This document shows, one piece after another, positions 1-8,746 of a stretch of DNA of 64,000 nt (its first letter is position 1; the number at the start of each line of letters is the position of its first letter). A program made the translations under genes and the position numbers. Origin of the DNA: Ktedonobacter sp. SOSP1-85 (lineage in GTDB: Bacteria; Chloroflexota; Ktedonobacteria; Ktedonobacterales; Ktedonobacteraceae); contig NZ_BNJI01000001.1 in the NCBI RefSeq assembly GCF_016587415.1, positions 4,875,501 to 4,939,500 on the forward strand. Reading direction: 5' to 3'. The notes under the pieces were generated by a model. That model saw nothing but the letters and a program-made list of their open reading frames with translations, did not search any database and was not told where the DNA came from.

Positions 1-2646
1 ATTCTCGTCTCCGCCGCCGCGGGCTTTGGGAAAAGCACGCTGCTGGCAAGCTGGGTTTGCTCGTTTGCTCCAGGCCACCCGAAAGCCGCCTGGGTGTCGC
101 TTGAGGCAGGCGATAACGCGCCCGCGCAGTTTTGGAGGTATGTGCTGACTGCGTTGGAACAGTGCCAGCCCGGGCTCTCGCCTCTTCCCATTGCTTCCTT
201 GTCCGAGCTGCTACAACCCTCCTGGCAAGCCATGCTCACTGCTCTCGTCAATAACCTGGCGAGGCTGCGCGAACCCCTGGTGCTGGTCTTGGATAATTAT
301 GAGGAGATTACAGAGCCGACGATCCATGCCCAGCTTGCCTTCCTGCTCAACCACCTGCCGCCCACCCTGTGTGTGGTGTTGGCAACACGTGCTGATCCTC
401 CCTTTTCTCTTGTCCGGCTGCGCACGCAGGCACAGATCCTGGAAATACACACCGAGCAATTGCGTGCGACTAGAGAGGAGATGACCGCCTTTCTCCGTGG
501 TGTGATGGATCTTCGGCTTTCCGAGCAGGACATCCAGGACGTGGACGCACGGATGCAGGGCTGGTGGGCAGGTCTGCAACTGGCGGCGCTCGCCCTCAAG
601 GGGAAGGCACCCCCTCAAGGTCTGCCTCAAGTGTCCCAGGGAACCCAGCCCGCTCTTTTCGAGTACCTGGTGCAAGAGATACTGAACCGCCAGCCAGCGC
701 AAGTGCAGATCTTCCTCCTGCGTACGTCCATCTTATCCCGCCTGTGCAACTCCCTGTGCAATGCGGTCCTGGAGCAGCAGGGAAGCCAGCTCTTCCTGGA
801 GAATTTGGAACGGACCAATCTCTTTCTTAATCCCCTGGATGACCAACGTCAGTGGTATGCCTATCATCCCCTCTTTGCCGAGGCACTGCGTGCGCAGTTG
901 GAGCAGACCGCTCCCACAGAGGTGCCGCTTCTGCATCTGCGGGCCAGTCAGTGGTATGCGGCGCATCAGATGCGCAGTGAAGCGATTCAGCACGCGCTGC
1001 AGGCGCACGAGTGGTCCTGGGCAGCGCTGCTGATGGAACAGATCCCCCATGAGGATATCTGGAGTCAACTCGAGTACGCATCGCTCCCTTCCTGGATGGA
1101 GCAACTTCCCCGCGAGGTCGTGCGTGAGAGGCCTCGTTTATGCCTGGCCACAGCCCAGAGCCTGTTCTGGAGCGCTCCGCCAGAGGTTACCGAAAGCTGG
1201 GTGCGCGATGCCCGAAGCGCCTGGACACGAGCCCATCGGCAAGAAGAACAGACAATCATGGCGCGAGGTGCACACGAACCAGAGGCACCAACGTCTCTCC
1301 TGGGGGAAATCGCCGCCTTGCAGGCCACGATTGCGGGTTTCTATTATGGAGATGCAGGAGCAAAGCGAGCTTTCTGTCAGGAGGCACTCACCCATCTTGA
1401 GGAGCAGCAATGGGCCGCACGGGTCCAGGTGGCATTTGCCCTGGCTCGGGCGAACATCTCTGAGGGGTATGTCGAGCAGGGCGTGCTGACCATGCAGGCT
1501 GAATGGAGCCGAATCAAAGCGGAGGGCGATCGAGAGCTCGAGAGTATCTACTGGCACGAGGCTGTCTGGGAAAGCCTGATGGCGGGGAAATTGCATCAGG
1601 CATGGCACTTGAGCCAGCAGGCGATCCACGCGCTCCACACCCTCCTTGAGGGGCACCAGCCAGTTCAGCTATGCTGGCTCTATATGTTGCAGGGCAGGAT
1701 CTTGCACGAGCGGAACCGGTTGGAGGAAGCCCATTCCCTCGCCGAAGAGGCGATCCATCTGGGCGAACAGGCCGAAATCCTGGCGTTTTTGCCCCTCGGC
1801 TATACCCTGTTATTGCGGCTTGCCCTCTCGCAAGGGAGGCTGGAGGAGGCCAAAACAGCCTCTCAACAGATGGAATACGCCTGGAGAATCATGTCATCGC
1901 CGTATCGCGCAGCGCTTTGGAGCGACGTCGATCAGATGCGTTTCTGGCTGGCAGGTGGCGATCTGGAACGGGCACGACGCTGGGTGAGCGATCTGGAGCG
2001 GGAGAAGCCGCTGGTTTCTCCGCTGGCACGGGAACGGCAGCGCGTTGCGTTCGTCCGCCTGCTGCTTGCCGAATCCCAACCAGAGCATGCGTTGCACCTG
2101 CTCACTCCCCTGGTGAAACGAGCAACGGCCACGCAGCGGTGGTATCATGTGCTGGAAATGTGGCTCTTGCTTGTGCAGGCGTATCAGATGCTCCAGCAAG
2201 AGCAAGATGCGTTGGCACTGCTTTCACAGGCCGTGCACCTGGCTGCACCAGAAGGTTACATCCGTTCCTTTGTGGACGAAGGGCCACTCATAGCTGACTT
2301 GATCTCCCAGCTTAGACAACAGGAGCATCAGGCGAAAGATCTCCCGTATCTGGAGACGCTTGTGCGTGCGTTCAACCAGCAGCCGATACCCCAGCCGACC
2401 GATCGGAAAAAAGAGCCATCCCTGAGTCCACAACCGCTGCTGGACCCCTTGACTGTACGTGAACAGGAGGTGTTACACTTGCTCGCACGCGGTGCCTCGA
2501 ACCAGGAGATTGCAAATACGTTGGTAGTCGTACCTGGCACCGTCAAGCATCATATCACGCATCTCCTCAGCAAACTTGAAGCTACCAATCGCACACAGGC
2601 GGTTGCACGAGCACGAGATCTTGGTCTCCTTTCCCAGGGAGCGTAA
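1..2646 (+). CDS. LuxR-family MalT-like ATP-dependent transcriptional regulator (5' partial)
   Basis: The reading frame is open to base 1, so the N terminus lies outside the window; 881 residues are visible. A Walker A P-loop (AAAGFGKST) lies at visible residues 5-13, followed by a STAND-type ATPase with a Walker B-like LVLVLDNYE, then a long helical TPR-rich sensor region. The last ~65 residues are a LuxR-type helix-turn-helix (LTVREQEVLHLLARG, then GTVKHHITHLLSKL). This is the MalT/large-LuxR architecture, in which ligand and ATP binding drive oligomerisation and activation of a nearby promoter. No target can be deduced. The ATG at 94 is only an internal methionine, because the P-loop lies upstream of it. 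A weak 7-bp hairpin (CTCTTCC/GGAAGAG, 2677-2692) follows the stop and could help terminate transcription. Confidence 0.9.
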   Translation: MLVSAAAGFGKSTLLASWVCSFAPGHPKAAWVSLEAGDNAPAQFWRYVLTALEQCQPGLSPLPIASLSELLQPSWQAMLTALVNNLARLREPLVLVLDNYEEITEPTIHAQLAFLLNHLPPTLCVVLATRADPPFSLVRLRTQAQILEIHTEQLRATREEMTAFLRGVMDLRLSEQDIQDVDARMQGWWAGLQLAALALKGKAPPQGLPQVSQGTQPALFEYLVQEILNRQPAQVQIFLLRTSILSRLCNSLCNAVLEQQGSQLFLENLERTNLFLNPLDDQRQWYAYHPLFAEALRAQLEQTAPTEVPLLHLRASQWYAAHQMRSEAIQHALQAHEWSWAALLMEQIPHEDIWSQLEYASLPSWMEQLPREVVRERPRLCLATAQSLFWSAPPEVTESWVRDARSAWTRAHRQEEQTIMARGAHEPEAPTSLLGEIAALQATIAGFYYGDAGAKRAFCQEALTHLEEQQWAARVQVAFALARANISEGYVEQGVLTMQAEWSRIKAEGDRELESIYWHEAVWESLMAGKLHQAWHLSQQAIHALHTLLEGHQPVQLCWLYMLQGRILHERNRLEEAHSLAEEAIHLGEQAEILAFLPLGYTLLLRLALSQGRLEEAKTASQQMEYAWRIMSSPYRAALWSDVDQMRFWLAGGDLERARRWVSDLEREKPLVSPLARERQRVAFVRLLLAESQPEHALHLLTPLVKRATATQRWYHVLEMWLLLVQAYQMLQQEQDALALLSQAVHLAAPEGYIRSFVDEGPLIADLISQLRQQEHQAKDLPYLETLVRAFNQQPIPQPTDRKKEPSLSPQPLLDPLTVREQEVLHLLARGASNQEIANTLVVVPGTVKHHITHLLSKLEATNRTQAVARARDLGLLSQGA

Positions 2647-2880
2647 GCTTTTTACAACACAACGTTGGCGGATGCGCTCTTCCAAGGAAGAGGGATGCGC
2701 TTTCTCGAAGAAGACATACCAAATGGTCTGGAAAATAACGGTCGAAGTTCTCAAATAGGCAATGGATTGGCTCATGTTTTAGGCTGTATCCTCTTATCCT
2801 CTTTTTGCCTACAGGACCCATACATCTTGTAGTGGTGATACAGAGTATGATACAGTCCATTTTGTAGAGGTTGTATCGAG

Positions 2881-3351
2881 TTTGGAGAGTGCAGTGGACG
2901 GGTGACGATCCGAGGAGGCAGAGGGAACAAGGCGCGCACTATTCCGCTCAATGCCTCAGCACGCTCGTATCTGGCTCCACGTTTGAACTGTGATCCGCCA
3001 GTGAAAGCTGTCGCGTTCACCCGGCCGCACCACACGACCGGCAGACCATCGCTCTTCCTATGGCAGAGCCAGAAAAAGGGAAGACTGACAACCTCGGCCA
3101 TGCGGCAAATGATCGATGTACTGGTATGAGATGCATCGGCACGCGGCCTTGTGCCGGTACAAACAAGCGCCCATACCTTGCGGCATACCTTTGCGCGCAA
3201 CTACCTGGCACAATATCCCGGCAATGTAGTTGGGCTCGCAACGCTGCTCGGATATACATCTCTCGATACCACAAAGATCTCTAGCCAGCCTATCGTTGAC
3301 CAGCTCTCCGTGAAGGGAGAACAATTGCGGCAAAATGCCTACCGCGAGTGA
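2881..3351 (+). pseudogene. Tyrosine recombinase/integrase remnant
   Basis: Reading frame 1 gives a C-terminal integrase catalytic core: a block typical of XerC/D-like enzymes (RVTIRGGRGNKARTIPLN), an in-frame TGA at 3127-3129, then the HxLRHTFA box (HTLRHTFARNYL) and a GLATLLGYTSLDTT segment. Three defects mark it as dead. The N-terminal core-binding domain is missing. A stop codon splits the catalytic domain. The nucleophilic tyrosine expected in the 'TTKIYSQP' context reads serine (KISSQP, codon tct). It lies beside an IS, consistent with decayed mobile DNA. Family assignment is firm; original specificity cannot be told. Confidence 0.8.
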
Positions 3352-3639
3352 TCTGTCTCTTGCAGAGAGCGGAGGAGGTCCTTTATCACCGTCAGCCAAG
3401 CCGGAGAAAAAGCAACGAAGATCAGGTTCTCATACCTTTCGCAAGGATTTTGGGGTAAAGGTTGTGACCTCTCTCCAGCTTTGCGCCATTTTATGGGAGG
3501 AAAAGACTGTGCCTTTCCAGAAGCGGTTTCCAAGAGGCACGCGCCATATTATACGAGAAATTGATCATTTTGTCGCATCTGGCAAGGGATAACTAGATGA
3601 GTTAAAATGCCACGTCATTTTATACGAGAGGCTGATATT
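3352..3639. other. Intergenic stretch before the IS
   Basis: No convincing gene is seen. Two similar short blocks occur, TATACGAGAAATTGAT (3551-3566) and TATACGAGAGGCTGAT (3621-3636), the second ending three bases before the IS. They may be remnants of a recombination site, but this is weak. Confidence 0.3.
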
Positions 3640-3665
3640 GGGTAGTGACTCTATTTAGGAGTGGT
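3640..3665 (+). repeat. IS left terminal inverted repeat
   Basis: About 26 bp, pairing with 4708-4733 with two mismatches. The outer 16 bases are identical (GGGTAGTGACTCTATT). Confidence 0.85.
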
Positions 3666-4682
3666 GTAGAGAGAAGTGGTCAAGAACGCGATCCAGGACC
3701 AGAGATGGTTGGTGAGTCCCAAGACCATGGCAGGAGTGCGTGGCTGATAGCGTCGCGACTCCGCAGGCATTGGGAGACGTAATGCGTGATGAGGGCGTAT
3801 CCAGTTGTGCTCAAAGAGTTGCAGATGGATCAAGGCATCGAAGGTAACATCACGTTTGGCAAAGGCATGGGTCTTGCGAGTGAGGGCATTGAGCCGATCG
3901 CGGAGAGCACCGTTGGCTCGCTCAACATGGACGGTTCCTGGTTGGGTGATCACCTCGCCCAAGGCGGCACGGATCTCAACGGAGAGCAGTTTCCCATGCT
4001 CATCGCGATGCTTGATGGCCTGCGTTAAGCGCACATCTGGAGGGACGACCAGTGGGGGACGACCGCGCTGCCCGGAGCGTACAGGCTGACGATAGGCTCG
4101 AGTGAGGATCGCGGCATAGCCCCGCCAGCCATCGCTGCACCAGTTCAAGGGACGCCCCTGGGTGCGCGCTACGGCGAGGGAGATCGCTCGCTCGATGAGA
4201 TCATCGCCGATGCGGACTGCTGGCACAGGCGGCAATGAAGCGGCTGGGGCGATCTTGCACGAGGCATCCCCAGCGTTCACCGGCATCAACTTCGTCGGGG
4301 GCTCCGTTTTTTTGTACACGAAGGACCAAAACTCGTCGATTTCGACCGTCGAGAGGTGCAGATCCTGCGTGAGGATGGCCGTCAAGGCTTCCGCATGCTC
4401 GCTTGCCAGTCGCAACCATTCGCCAATCGTTTCATACTTATGGCCCGTGATCTCTTCCGCTGCCCGCAGGCTTCCCCGACGCATCACGATCAGGAGCGCC
4501 TGGGCCACTTCTGAGGCTGGTGTATGCAGGCGGTACATCGGAGTGCCTTCCGTTTCACCAAAGAAGCGGCCACACCCACGGCACTGGTAGCGCCGTCGCC
4601 CTTTGCTGCTGCCATTGCGAATGACGTGGAGCTATTCACATGCAGGGTTGGGACATGCTGGCAGGGAGAAGATTGTTGTCAT
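3651..4682 (-). pseudogene. IS1-family-like DDE transposase interrupted by an amber codon
   Basis: Translation from an ATG at 4682-4680 gives a zinc-ribbon start (CPNPACE, then CRGCGRFF) followed by an IS1-like DDE transposase. Codon 17 (4634-4632) is TAG, between the two cysteine pairs. Downstream of the stop the frame is open to 3651. An internal ATG at 4538 would give 295 residues with the likely catalytic triad intact: D68 in EIDEFWSF, D136 in CSDGWRGY and E206 in VERANGALRDR. Without readthrough the Zn ribbon is lost, so activity is probably abolished. The triad and the W/F-rich first motif fit the IS1 family. The amber codon could be a recent lesion, a sequencing error or a suppressed codon. 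Confidence 0.8.
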
Positions 4683-4707
4683 AGTCAGTCCTCCTGACTT
4701 CTATTTT

Positions 4708-4733
4708 ACCACTTCTCAATAGAGTCACTACCC
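4708..4733 (-). repeat. IS right terminal inverted repeat
   Basis: Pairs with 3640-3665. The outermost bases (GGGTAGTGACT when read inward) lie six bases from the -35 of the next promoter. Confidence 0.85.
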
Positions 4734-4738
4734 AGTTA

Positions 4739-4766
4739 TTGACTGACTTTGATAACGTTCTATTAT
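4739..4766 (+). promoter_or_regulatory. Sigma70-like promoter for the AlbA_2 gene
   Basis: TTGACT (4739-4744), a 16-bp spacer, then TATTAT (4761-4766). It starts just outside the IS right end and points into the gene at 4825. Confidence 0.5.
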
Positions 4767-4779
4767 CAGGGCCATAAAA

Positions 4780-4796
4780 ATACTTATCTTAAGTAT
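4780..4796. promoter_or_regulatory. Palindrome, possible operator
   Basis: Perfect 7-bp arms ATACTTA and TAAGTAT around TCT, lying between the predicted -10 and the start codon. This is a plausible repressor site. No adjacent repressor gene is evident. Confidence 0.35.
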
Positions 4797-4824
4797 CGTA
4801 ACTTAATAGGGCGATGTGAGATAA

Positions 4825-6129
4825 ATGGCAAGGGCTTTGAGCGGTCGAGGTGATTGGAATCGAAAGAATAAGGTGAGAGCGGTGAATAAAGTAATTAATC
4901 TATTATCCAGAAACATTCACGATATTATCTATGATGATGTAGTTGAGTTTTGTAAACAAAAAGTACTCGAAAGCACGCAGCTTGATTACAAACGGAATAT
5001 ACCTAAAGACCTCGCCAAACATTTTGCCACATTTTCAAACACGCAAGGTGGCCTGATTGTTATTGGCGTTGGCGAGGATGACAAGGGACTACCAACTACC
5101 TTTGATGGGGTACCCAATGATGGTAAACTCGTAGATCGGATACACCAATTTGCTGCAAATGTTACTCCACTGCCAACCTATGATGTTTGTACGACCAATG
5201 AGCAAGACGGCAATGTATTTATCTTAGTACGTATTGATGAAGGCGCTGCTACTCCATACACCACGCTGAATGACCCAACTGTATGGATACGCACTGGCAA
5301 TGTGAGCACGCCTGCAAGCCGTGAGGAACTGCTGCGTTTGGCCAATAAAAGGCGTGACGCAGAAGCCGTACGGGCGGCAAATATTACATTTGCTGAGCAA
5401 TACTTTGCGGCACGTGTTAAGGAAGTCGAAGAAGAAAGACGGCAGATCATACAAGCTGGAAAAATGGGTATCTACAAGTATACCCTCGGCAGTGGGGAGA
5501 CCAGTGCGATATTTAGTCTGACAATCCAGCCCTATTATCCGAATAAACAGTTAACTACCCCCCAAGATCTGCTTCAACGTAGACAGGATTACTGTGGCCG
5601 GGCATACTTTCGCTCCACATTCATTAACAACAGTCCTGACACACTGCCCGGTGGGATCGCTGGCTTTACGTGGCACAAAGGCAATGGTCATGTTAGGGGT
5701 GAACAGTTATATGCTAATGGCGTAAGCAACCTGATAATAGATGTTTTGGATTTCAACTCAGAGGTAGGTACAAGAACAATAAATTTGGGACTGGTAGGCA
5801 TTAATCTGTATTGCCATCTCAGGCTTACTCAAAACTACTACAAAATGGTTGGCTATGCAGGTGTCATTGTTTGTACAATAAGTCTTTCTGGAGGTAGTGG
5901 CGCAGATGTTACTCCTATAGGGTCTGGCAACTTTATGTACTTTCCCCGGAATGGTAAAGTAAGGCTGAGCAGCTATAACTGGTCGTATGAAATAGATACA
6001 GCCTCTCTCTATGATGATTCAGCATTCAAGCAATTCTTTGTAAAACTGATTCAGGATATTAGTTGGAGCTTAGGCATCGACGATGCGCCCCAAGCTGCAA
6101 TAGAGGCAGTGCTGAAAGTTGTTGAGTAG
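4825..6129 (+). CDS. AlbA_2/Schlafen-type putative DNA/RNA-binding protein
   Basis: The 434-residue protein has an N-terminal AlbA_2 (Schlafen AlbA) domain at about residues 40-165. Its signature is ESTQLDYKR, then AKHFATFSNTQGGLIVIGVGED, and further on VWIRTGNVSTPASREEL. AlbA_2 domains bind nucleic acid, and related domains act as regulators or tRNA/RNA nucleases; which applies here is unknown. The C-terminal ~250 residues are beta-rich and I do not recognise them. The start at 4825 lacks a strong ribosome-binding site. An alternative GTG at 4881 has AGGTGAG upstream and would still keep the domain. The gene stands alone downstream of an IS, with its own promoter. Confidence 0.75.
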   Translation: MARALSGRGDWNRKNKVRAVNKVINLLSRNIHDIIYDDVVEFCKQKVLESTQLDYKRNIPKDLAKHFATFSNTQGGLIVIGVGEDDKGLPTTFDGVPNDGKLVDRIHQFAANVTPLPTYDVCTTNEQDGNVFILVRIDEGAATPYTTLNDPTVWIRTGNVSTPASREELLRLANKRRDAEAVRAANITFAEQYFAARVKEVEEERRQIIQAGKMGIYKYTLGSGETSAIFSLTIQPYYPNKQLTTPQDLLQRRQDYCGRAYFRSTFINNSPDTLPGGIAGFTWHKGNGHVRGEQLYANGVSNLIIDVLDFNSEVGTRTINLGLVGINLYCHLRLTQNYYKMVGYAGVIVCTISLSGGSGADVTPIGSGNFMYFPRNGKVRLSSYNWSYEIDTASLYDDSAFKQFFVKLIQDISWSLGIDDAPQAAIEAVLKVVE

Positions 6130-6311
6130 CTGCGGATCAAAGTCTTGAAGAAGTGAAAGAGTTTTCTGAGCAACTTAACAAGTTAATGCTACATATTGAG
6201 CTTCGTGCGCAAATGAATAATATAAAGTGTATTGCTTGAATTAACTGGTTTGCATCTTCTTTATCATCACATAAGTATGTTATATTACCTTTTGAAATAG
6301 GAGAGCGAGCA

Positions 6312-7790
6312 ATGCGAGAACCGGCTTTCAATACGATTGCTTTGATGCTCACCGTCTACGTTGCAGCCCTTGTATGGGGTATCCAGCATGTTTGTGACCG
6401 GTATACCCCAAATCTTCTGGTGACCTTTTTCCGTCGCATCGCTCTGTTACCTCTTATTACATTAGTGATTTTGCTTTGCATCGCAGGTAGCCTCCTATTT
6501 CCGATGGCTCCCCCCATCTTTGCATCTTTCCCTTCTTGGGTGGGTGATGTACTCTCTTTTGGCCTCTTGGTGGTCTCGATTGTCGTAACCATTGCTACTG
6601 TTTACCGGATGATGCACTGCCTGGCTAAAGGGACGCCGATCATTGCTTGGTTCCGAAAAAGAAAAGGTCAGGTTGTGATCCTTGAGGACATCCTGCTGAA
6701 CGTGATCCAGCATAATGATGTACGACTTACCCATGAAGTGCTGAACGCGACGTTGCATGGACGGACAGAGAACCGACAGGCGATGATAGATTGGTTAGAA
6801 TATCACCGTACGTTGCTCTCTATAAATTGGGTAGCTAAAGAACTTATCGGAGTTATCCTCTCTTCTCCCTTGGATGACGAAGCGGCTCATGCCTACTATG
6901 ATTTGCTGGGTATAATCCTGTCTGAGGCTCTGGACAAGGAGGAGATTGCTTACGCTCAATTTATCCTCGATGCATTCTGTGATGCCTTAGATAAGGCGCA
7001 GCCATGGACAAAAGCGCATATGAACCTACTCACTCACATTGGTTTCACACTCTGGAAAATCGGAGATCCAGGTGCATGGATGCCTCGAACAGCTAGGATT
7101 CCCGAACAATTGAAGAATCTCCAATGGTGGTTTTATAGTCGAGTAAACCGAACCTGGAATCATGTGCTACGCTTGAAGGATGTCGATGCGGTCAATTACT
7201 TTGTATTAGTGCTCTGTGAATTGATTCGTGAGACAACAGGTACGAAAGACCTTTGTGGATTTTTTCTAAGCCAAGTATATGATGTGCTGGCTGACGCTTA
7301 TCCAGAGCATCTGTTTAATGCGGAGGCGCTCAAGAATCTGGTCAATGAACTCGGCCATCTCAGGCTCGAGTTACCTGACACTTATGATGAAGATACACAA
7401 AAAGAAATGGACTCATATATGCTTGCCTCGCTGGCTATCCTCGCCGAACTGGGTGAAACGGAGAATGCTCTGCGCCATGCTGCCGGTAATGGTTACCTGC
7501 GAGGGAGGATCATAAAGGGAAAGTGGTTGGGAACATATAGGTTCAAGAGCGAGCCAGACTATTTTTATTGGCTCTCTCCGTCGAGCTATACTGCTGCTCG
7601 ACGCGTACTAGGATTGCCACGATTGTCAAGAAAACAAGCTGACGAGCTTATCGAACGAAAAGCAATGTCAACGCCAATCACTATCCAGGATGATCTAGAC
7701 CTTGTCACTGATGAAGCGTCTCATCCATCCCTCGGAAGCTCTCCGGAGGCTCCAATTCTGCTTAAAGTCCATCGCTCGAAAGACTCATAG
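6312..7790 (+). CDS. Membrane-anchored protein of unknown function
   Basis: 492 residues; I do not recognise the family. The start is supported by AGGAGAG six bases upstream. Three hydrophobic segments lie near residues 9-25, 43-65 and 78-98, followed by a soluble, mostly helical region of ~390 residues rich in acidic and aromatic residues that reads like helical repeats. It ends in a short polar tail. No catalytic motif is visible. The gene is monocistronic, with the AlbA_2 gene 180 bp upstream on the same strand and IS debris downstream. A membrane-tethered scaffold or sensor is possible but speculative. Confidence 0.7.
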   Translation: MREPAFNTIALMLTVYVAALVWGIQHVCDRYTPNLLVTFFRRIALLPLITLVILLCIAGSLLFPMAPPIFASFPSWVGDVLSFGLLVVSIVVTIATVYRMMHCLAKGTPIIAWFRKRKGQVVILEDILLNVIQHNDVRLTHEVLNATLHGRTENRQAMIDWLEYHRTLLSINWVAKELIGVILSSPLDDEAAHAYYDLLGIILSEALDKEEIAYAQFILDAFCDALDKAQPWTKAHMNLLTHIGFTLWKIGDPGAWMPRTARIPEQLKNLQWWFYSRVNRTWNHVLRLKDVDAVNYFVLVLCELIRETTGTKDLCGFFLSQVYDVLADAYPEHLFNAEALKNLVNELGHLRLELPDTYDEDTQKEMDSYMLASLAILAELGETENALRHAAGNGYLRGRIIKGKWLGTYRFKSEPDYFYWLSPSSYTAARRVLGLPRLSRKQADELIERKAMSTPITIQDDLDLVTDEASHPSLGSSPEAPILLKVHRSKDS

Positions 7791-7955
7791 TGTCATAAGC
7801 ATAGCAAGCACTGCGCGGTTTGGCTAGGGTGTCGCCGTTTTTTCCCGGCTAGGATATAATCAAATTGCTTGCGCAGGGTTGAGAATTTACCTTCTAAGTC
7901 GATCACAATCTGCTGGACTTTGCCATGTGGCTGTTCCAATTAGCGACGAATAAGC
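7791..7955 (-). pseudogene. Short transposase-like remnant
   Basis: On the minus strand, one frame downstream of a stop reads LEQPHGKVQQIVIDLEGKF and then STLRKQFDYIL before a stop near 7789. It has the composition of a transposase C-terminal tail and abuts the 46-bp IS-end-like repeats. Family unknown; weak evidence. Confidence 0.25.
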
Positions 7956-8047
7956 CAAGACTTCCCGCCGCTGACCCTACCCCAGTTTAGTAGAGTGTCC
8001 ACAAGACTTCCCGCCGCTGACCCTACCCCAGTTTAGTGGAGTGTCCA
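7956..8047. repeat. Tandem 46-bp repeat resembling IS ends
   Basis: Two head-to-tail 46-bp copies (7956-8001 and 8002-8047) differ at one base. Read on the minus strand each begins TGGACACTC(C/T)ACTAAACTGG. A TGGACAC-type terminus is common among IS3/IS481-type elements. I read this as two abutting solo IS ends left after excision or unequal recombination. Confidence 0.7.
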
Positions 8048-8088
8048 GCCGTGAAAGCTGAACTATTGTAAAAACGTTAAGAGGATCG

Positions 8089-8673
8089 TCACGAATCCCT
8101 TTGAGGATCTTTCTGCGCTTGCTCCTCGTAGGCCAACGGACGCGCTTCCTGGCAATAGAGCAGCGCATTTACATAGAATGAGGCATGGCCGCATTCCCGT
8201 GCTCTGCGTAGATACGCTACTCCCAGAGACATGAAAACCATCGCCAGCACGTACTGCTCTTCTTTCAGGATCTGGGCATAAATGGAGGCTTTCTGGCACA
8301 AATGGATGGTTCGCATCGCCTCGTTGCGCAACGAGAAGTAGTGCGCTAGCGCCAGGAGGCACTGATTGCCACTTTTAAGTGTCTGCCCCTGTTCACGTTG
8401 CGCCATCTCCCAACCTTGTTGAAAATACGGTTCCGCTTGTTGCAGAGAGCACGCGTATTTCCACCGGATGGTCGCACACAAGAGGTCAGGCGAAGGGTGT
8501 CTTGGTGCTGTATCTGCCAGGCAAAATCGAGAGCTACAAGCAATACGGAAATTCCTGATGCAGAAGTGCCGGATCATTCCCTTGTCCTTCAAGGAGGTGA
8601 AAGGCATAGGAGAGGAAGCGCGAGCTGTACCTTTCCAAGAGGGAGGATGTTCACGCACACAAAGGAAAGTCAC
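8089..8673 (-). pseudogene. Fragment of a TPR/helical-repeat regulator
   Basis: The open frame has 194 residues, but only the last ~125 (from RWKYACSLQQAEPYFQQGWE on) look like protein. They form amphipathic TPR-like helices (ALAHYFSLRNEA, YVLAMVFMSLGVAYLRRARE) typical of the sensor half of large LuxR/BTAD regulators. The first ~65 residues have arginine/proline-rich shadow composition. No P-loop or HTH is present. The fragment ends 40 bp from the IS-end repeats, consistent with truncation by a mobile element. Confidence 0.45.
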
Positions 8674-8746
8674 CGCCCTCTCTCTGTTTACGGGGGTGAT
8701 CGAGAGGGCGATGGCTTTTTCTGTGATTTCGAGGCTATCGATGGGG

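Larger units (their letters stand above)
3640..4733 (-). mobile_element. IS1-like insertion sequence, about 1.09 kb
   Basis: The element is bounded by clear terminal inverted repeats. The left end reads GGGTAGTGACTCTATT from 3640, and the reverse complement of the right end (ending at 4733) begins with the same 16 bases; both continue as AG(G/A)AGTGGT with two mismatches. One transposase gene fills the element, and its stop codon (3651-3653) sits inside the left repeat. I do not see a convincing target duplication: the bases outside the two ends do not match. That suggests an old insertion or flanking rearrangement. Confidence 0.85.

Noticed and set aside
3335..3592. 85-codon frame between the integrase remnant and the IS
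   Set aside because: Starts inside the integrase remnant in another frame and has no recognisable domain or ribosome-binding site.
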